Origin: Fragum whitleyi
Lineage: Eukaryota > Mollusca > Bivalvia > Cardiida > Cardiidae
NCBI GenBank assembly: GCA_948146395.1
Contig: OX411544.1
Location: 34,120,457-34,184,456, forward strand
Length of the DNA stretch: 64,000 bases
Direction of reading: 5' to 3'
Shown here: piece after piece, positions 59,112 through 64,000 of the stretch
How the letters are laid out: every line of letters starts with the position of its first letter
Numbering within the stretch: the first letter of the stretch is position 1
Program-made: the position numbers and the translations under genes
The notes under the pieces: generated by a model
Database searches by the model: none
Told to the model about the DNA's origin: nothing
Seen by the model: the letters and a program-made list of their open reading frames with translations, nothing else

Positions 59112-59330
59112 TGATGGCGGCACTCGTTCTTTCCAACTATTTATCTCTCACCGATGGGTTTATAATCGTAGACCTATGAGAGATAGCAGCTGGAGGCTAG
59201 GAAAGGATGTGGTGGTTGAACTGGCCAGAGGAATACCAGGAAACCATTGTTAGGTGCTCCAGCCGCTGCGATATAACTGAAAAAATGTTGAAAGCGGCAT
59301 TAATCTCCATTCAATCAATTTAAACCCAAT
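59112..59330 (+). mobile_element. SINE S1, 5'-truncated
   Basis: It begins GATGGCGGCACTCGTTCTTT at the end of the tRNA part, keeps the body (GATAGCAGCTGGAGGCTAGG) and ends in CATTCAATCAATTT. It directly follows the worn SINE at 58752-59108, in the same orientation. Confidence 0.85.
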
Positions 59331-60385
59331 ACAAACATTTCACTGCTGGACAAAAGTAACTACCGTAACTACTATCTCCAAACAAACACTTCCAGAAGCT
59401 ATACACTGCTGGGTATACTAACAGTTACAGTCAAACCTGTCTTAGTGGTCACCTGTATTCAGCATGCAACCTGTCTTAAGCAAGCGGCCACTGAGTTCCC
59501 AAATGAACCTATTGCACTGAAATCTTCAACAAGCACTTTTTGAATGTCCCTTGGGTGCTTGCTTAAGACAGGTTTGACTGTATTGCACTCTGCAATCATT
59601 AGAAGAACATAACTGCCAAGTTTCAAGGCAATTTTACAAAATGGGACAGAGTTATGCTCTGGACAAATAAGTGGCCAATGCCTAGACACCACAGGTGATC
59701 CCATAATATATGTTTATCTATGGGCATATTAAAATGGTATTTATCTTTTTTATGACTTGGGAAAATTTATTTAATATTGTTCTGCTATTCAAGTAGCGAG
59801 AAAAAGATGAAACTATAATATGCAGTCTTGTTTGGAGATATATTTTTATGTCACTGACAATTTTTCATAGTGATTATACCAACTGAAAATTTGAGTAAAA
59901 TTAGAGAGAAAATTCATGAAGCAAAGTAGAGGGAGAATATTGGAAAAGGACTCTCTATTCCAATTGGTTATTTTATTTTGTTTACCCCATGAACTGTATC
60001 TGCATTAGGGCAGCTATAAATTCAGTAATTTACACTAATTTCAAGGTATAAGTATCTAGATCTTGTAGTTATCCATGATTAGGGTTGATATAGAGAGTCT
60101 CAAGGGAATAAATTCCTGCGTTACATTCAAATATATGTAGCTTAGACCCTACCTAGATCCTCCTTATTCATGTTCCAGTCCTTTCAGGACAAAAATTCGA
60201 CTTATTATTTCATAGAAGTTTCCAAACATTTGGTAATGTTTCAAAAGGTTTTTTTCATAGTGTCTTTAGATATCCCTTTTCACCATAAAAAATGGACTGT
60301 TAATTTCACAGAAGTTTCCTTATATTTGGTTTTCACAAAAAAACCTTTTTTTTTCATCTTGGCTATAAATGGACCCGATTGCATT

Positions 60386-60464
60386 TCAATGCTTCAATGC
60401 AAAACAGTTGTAATATACTAATAAAATATAGGCAGTTATAATTATTTCATGATAAGCCATCCAA
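60386..60464. repeat. Hairpin family G, copy 3 (worn)
   Basis: CAATGCAAAACAGTTGTAAT at the left and GGCAGTTATAATTATTTCAT at the right. Confidence 0.6.
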
Positions 60465-60496
60465 TTTTGATTCGGTACCTGTGTTATATATCGAGG

Positions 60497-60563
60497 TTTC
60501 AGCGCAAGAATGTACTAAGTGTATATACATTGTATATACACTTAGTACAGTCTTGCGCTGAAC
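60497..60563. repeat. Near-perfect palindrome of 67 bp
   Basis: Arms TTTCAGCGCAAGA and TCTTGCGCTGAA enclose TGTACTAAGTGTATATAC and its exact inverse. It follows family G copy 3 by 30 bp. Confidence 0.9.
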
Positions 60564-60637
60564 CCTCAATATATTGATTATGAAGATATTGAAATTTGAC
60601 CAGTCAATTTAAAACCTATGAAAGTGCTTATATAGTT

Positions 60638-61786
60638 TAACCCTTGTCATGCTGAACCCGGAATAATCCTGCTTTTGCAGGAGCTATAGACAAACATCAG
60701 CCTGCACATATGTGCAGTCTGATGTTAGTCTACTCCCCCTGTTTCTCACTTTCAAACCATAATTGTCCATAGATTTAGTTTTTCAAGTAAAATTTGACAT
60801 ACAATTATTTGTCCAGTGATTTTTATACGCCGCCGGAGGCGGACGTATATTGGCGTCATCTTCTCCGTCTGTCCGTCCGTCCATCCATCCGTCCGTCCGT
60901 ACGTCCGTCCACTTTTCTTGTCAACGCAACTCCTCCTAAACTACTAGCTGGATCTTCTTGAAACTTGGTCAATGTTATCACCTCAATTGGTAGATGTGCA
61001 TGAAGGAAGGATTTTACGGTTCATTGATTTTTGCTTTAGTTATGCCCCTTGATAACTTAGTCTCTGGGTCCACTTTTCTTGTCAACGCAACTCCTCCTAA
61101 GTTTCTGGCTGGATCTTCTTGAAACTTGGTCAATGTAATCACCTCAATTGGTAGATGTGCATGAAGGAAGGATTTTATGGTTTGTTAATTTTTGCCTGAG
61201 TTATGCCCCTTGATAACTTAGTCTCTGGGTCCACTTTTCTTGTCAACCCAACTCCTCCTAAGTTTCTGGCTTGATCTTCTTGAAACTTGGTCAATGTAAT
61301 CACCTCAATTGGTAGATGTGCATGAAGGAAGGATTTTACGGTTCATTGATTTTTGCCTGAGTTATGCCCCTTAAAAACTTAGTATCTAGGGCTTATTGAA
61401 ATTGCAGCCTTTTGAACACAAATCCTCCTTACTTTTTGTCTTTATTTAAATGAAACTTTGTCAATGTCATCACCATAATTTGAAGATGTACATGGATCAA
61501 GGATTTTATGGCTCATTTATTTCCCTGAATTATGCCCCCTTAAAACTTAGTGCCTGGGGCTTATTGAAATTGCAGCCTTGTGAAGGCAACTCCTCCTAAC
61601 TTTTTGTCTTGATTTAAATGAAACTTGGTCATTTTCAATTTGGTTCTGTCAAAATAAGTAGTGTCTACAATTATTTCTGTGAAACAGTAGCAATGTGGCG
61701 GCGTATTTTGTGACGATGGCACTCTTGTTGTCCTTTGATTTTTATCAAAATATTTGGCCAAAATTTATTCAGCATGACAAGGGTTA
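60638..61786 (+). mobile_element. TTAA-flanked MITE, family B, split by a nested element
   Basis: TTTAACCCTTGTCATGCTGA at 60638 and TTCAGCATGACAAGGGTTAA at 61767. The interior, CATCAGCCTGCACATATGTG, matches the family up to the T-rich stretch, where H7 is inserted. Confidence 0.9.
60835..61730 (+). mobile_element. HINE/Helentron-like element H7
   Basis: It starts TATACGCCGCCGGAGGCGG beside a T run, with a GTCTGTCCGTCCGTCC microsatellite, then four units of about 160-170 bp starting with CTTGTCAACGCAACTCCTCC-type blocks (GGTCAATG landmarks at 60970, 61131, 61292, 61462). The end is GGCGGCGTA (inverse of the 5' repeat), GTG-ACGATG-GCAC and TCTTGTT. The host site before insertion was a T run in the family B MITE. 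Confidence 0.65.
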
Positions 61787-61789
61787 ATT

Positions 61790-62070
61790 GTAGGAACTTA
61801 GATAGGTTTGTCCAGACACAGTTTGTCTGAGGCGTTTAAACTTGTCTGCAGCTATGCTATAGATATATGCCCTAATTGCTCCGAAATGCATAGACAAACT
61901 CTCCTTTCAAATGAAAAGGCTAAGTTGATGTTGATGATGATCTCAAAATATTTGCTAAATATTTGTTACTCTTTATCAAAGGATAAGTGCAAAACTAAAG
62001 TAAGCACCTTTTATAGTATGCAATTGTAGCCACTTGTAACAATTGTTTTCCCCTTGCTATGTAGACTGCA
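61790..62070. other. NCX intron, no feature recognised
   Basis: A 73-codon plus frame (61808-62029) has no recognised domain. I checked it for NCX CBD2 features and saw none. Confidence 0.4.
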
Positions 62071-62074
62071 AGGC

Positions 62075-62405
62075 GTGTAGAATTCCCATGCCTATCTTGT
62101 CCAACTCAGGTTTTTGTACCTGTGTGCAAGCTCATTTTTCATCGCCACTTGTCTGTGGACAAGCAAATCAAGGACAAATCTTGAAATGGTACTTGATAGA
62201 GGTAAGAATTTAATTAGACAAATTTTTGTATCAAAAGGTTGAAAACATTGTTTTCAATGAAGAAAATGCTGTGTTCCAGCATTTATTCTCTAAAAACAAT
62301 AATTTCTCTTATCTTTCTATTCTCTTTAATTTGCGGACAAGTTCATGTTGATGTTTTACTTGTCCAGGGACAAGTGGAGAAAATGCGTATTCCCACACAC
62401 CTGGA
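62075..62405. mobile_element. MITE family D, copy 2
   Basis: GAATTCCCATGCCTATCTTG, CCACTTGTCTGTGGACAAG, hairpin GAAGAAAATGCTG / CAGCATTTATTC and TGTCCAGGGACAAGTGG follow the order of 5795-6140. Confidence 0.7.
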
Positions 62406-62839
62406 CTGATTTCAAGCCTTTTTTCAACAATTTGTTATAGACAATGATAAATTGTGAACATGCCATTTTTACAAACCTATATATATCAACAGCTTTGAAC
62501 AAGGTTGTATGTATAACAGATGTTACCTATCTTTTTAGTAATATGTACAAAACACCAATTGTTGGTGTCAATATGACTTCTTTAGAATGAATTTACATTC
62601 TGTATGATTTGTCTTTTTACTGTTGATTGATAAAAAAAGATCTGCTGCTTTTTGATGTTATCAGTTAATATAACTCATAAAAAGGTTTTTTTAACTAGCT
62701 GCTATAACATGTGATATATGTATGGTAAGCAGTTCTCCCCAGAGCTGAAAATATAAAGAACTTAGTGCTTTGTATGATGAATGTATCAATGACCAAGCAT
62801 GAAATAGTTAAACCTGCCTATAAATAACTGAGGAACTCC

Positions 62840-63775
62840 TTTTAGTCTTTAAAGATATGGTGGTGTGTCATAGCCACTTGATACAATAACTTTGTGACAA
62901 GTAACTCCTTTAAGTCTTTAAAGATATGGAGATGGTCATTGCCACTTGCTGCAATAAATTTGTGGTAAGAAACCCCTTTTTGTCTTTTAAAGATAGGGAA
63001 GTGTGTCATAGCAACTTGCTGCAACATTTATGTGACAATTAAGTTTGTTTGTATTTCAAAGTCTGAAAGATAGGGTTGTGTGTCATTGTTACTTGCTGCA
63101 ATAACTCTGTGGAAAGCAACCCCTTTAAGTCTTTTAAAGAAAGGGTAGTGTCTTATAGCAACTATGTGACAATTAACATCATTTTGTCTTTCAAAGATAG
63201 GGGAAAGTTTGATTGTCACTTGCTACAATAACTATGTGGCAAGCAACCCCTTTAAGTCTTTTCAAAGAAGGGGTAGAGTGTCATAGCCACTTGCTGCAAT
63301 GACTATGTGGGGAGCAACTCATTTTAGTCTTTCAAAGAATTGGTGGAGTGTCAAAGCCACTAGCTGCTATAAATATGTGGCAAGCAACTGTCATTGGTCT
63401 TTCAAAGAAAGGGTTAAGTGTCAAAGCCACTGTTGCAGCAATAACTGTGGAAAGCAACCCCCTTTAGTCTTTTAAAGATAGGGTAGTGTGTCATAGCTAC
63501 TTGTTGCAACAACTATTTGACTATTAATTTTGCTAAGTCTTTCAAAGATAGGGTGATGTGTCATTTTCTCTTGCTGTAATGTGTATGTGGTAAGCAAACC
63601 CTTTGGTCTTTTCAAAGAAAGGGGAGTGTTTCATTGCCACTTGCTGCAATAAACATGTGGCAAGCAACAATTCTAGTCTTTCCAAAATAGGTTGGAGAGT
63701 CATTGCCACTTGCTGCAATAACTATGTGGCAAACAACTTGTTATGGTCTTTCAAAGATAGGGTGGTGTGATATAT
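62840..63775. repeat. Minisatellite, ~70 bp unit, about 14 copies
   Basis: AGTCTTTCAAAGATAGGGT, GTGTCATTGCCACTTGCTGC and AATAACTATGTGGCAAGCAA recur in order with a period of about 68-73 bases. Divergence between units is moderate, and one or two units are shortened. The minus-strand frames here are products of the repeat. Confidence 0.93.
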
Positions 63776-64000
63776 CCCTTAATACAACAAGTATAAGGTG
63801 ATAGCTGCTTTGAGTTGCTGTTGTCCTTTATAAATTTAACATGGCATGCAGACACATTAATATTATCTATTTAGAAAACTACAAGTGTGTCTTCCTTCAA
63901 GGGGTGTTTTCAGAGATATCACACCCCTGCTTACTCTTTGCTAGGTCATTATCAAGTGGGTTTTTACCATGTGGCCACCGAAGAAGAGGATAACCAAGAC
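63776..64000. other. NCX intron or beyond, nothing recognised
   Basis: No repeat match. No acceptor with an NCX-like frame is visible to the window end. Confidence 0.4.

Noticed and set aside
62842..63219. Repeated minus-strand frames
   Set aside because: They are products of the ~70 bp minisatellite, with no ordered coding signal.
62840..63775. CRISPR-like array
   Set aside because: The whole 70 bp unit is repeated with drift, with no constant repeat and variable spacer, and the context is animal nuclear DNA.

Overview
This window looks like eukaryotic nuclear DNA from a lophotrochozoan, most likely a bivalve mollusc. It is AT-rich and gene-poor, with long introns and many short non-autonomous transposons. 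It also carries tRNA-derived SINEs and tandem-repeat elements of the kind known from bivalves (the pearl/CvA-like group). There is no operon structure, and I see no viral, bacterial or CRISPR signal.

Two host genes can be supported, both incomplete. On the minus strand, two exons (6198-6332 and 3509-3681) join in phase and encode the N-terminal part of a YIF1 protein (YIP1 family, ER-Golgi trafficking). A possible 13-base first coding exon lies at 18275-18287, and the rest of the gene would lie left of position 1. On the plus strand, 23554-25320 is the large first coding exon of a sodium/calcium exchanger (NCX, SLC8 family). It ends at a splice donor exactly where animal NCX genes usually break before their alternatively spliced exons. 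I found no later NCX exon, so 25321-64000 is best read as one NCX intron longer than 38.6 kb. If the YIF1 first exon is right, the two genes are divergent, with about 5.3 kb between it and the NCX coding exon.

Layout: 1-3400, nested SINE, MITE and tandem-repeat element; 3400-6340, YIF1 exons 3 and 2 with MITEs; 7841-9394, remnant of a non-LTR retrotransposon; 12649-13844, foldback element; 14387-14542, TTC/CTG microsatellite; 17470-20290, several hairpin MITEs and the candidate YIF1 start; 23554-25320, NCX exon; 25321-64000, NCX intron packed with MITEs, hairpins, SINEs and six tandem-repeat elements, ending in a minisatellite of about 70 bp units.

The most notable pattern is a set of seven elements with different sequences but one architecture. 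Each has a 5' inverted repeat next to a T run, usually a GTCCGT-type microsatellite, an internal array of roughly 150-170 bp units, a subterminal copy of the 5' repeat in inverse orientation, and a short 3' hairpin followed by CTTGTT or CTAGTT. This matches what is known of non-autonomous Helentrons (HINEs, rolling-circle transposons). Two of them sit inside copies of the same TTAA-flanked MITE family.
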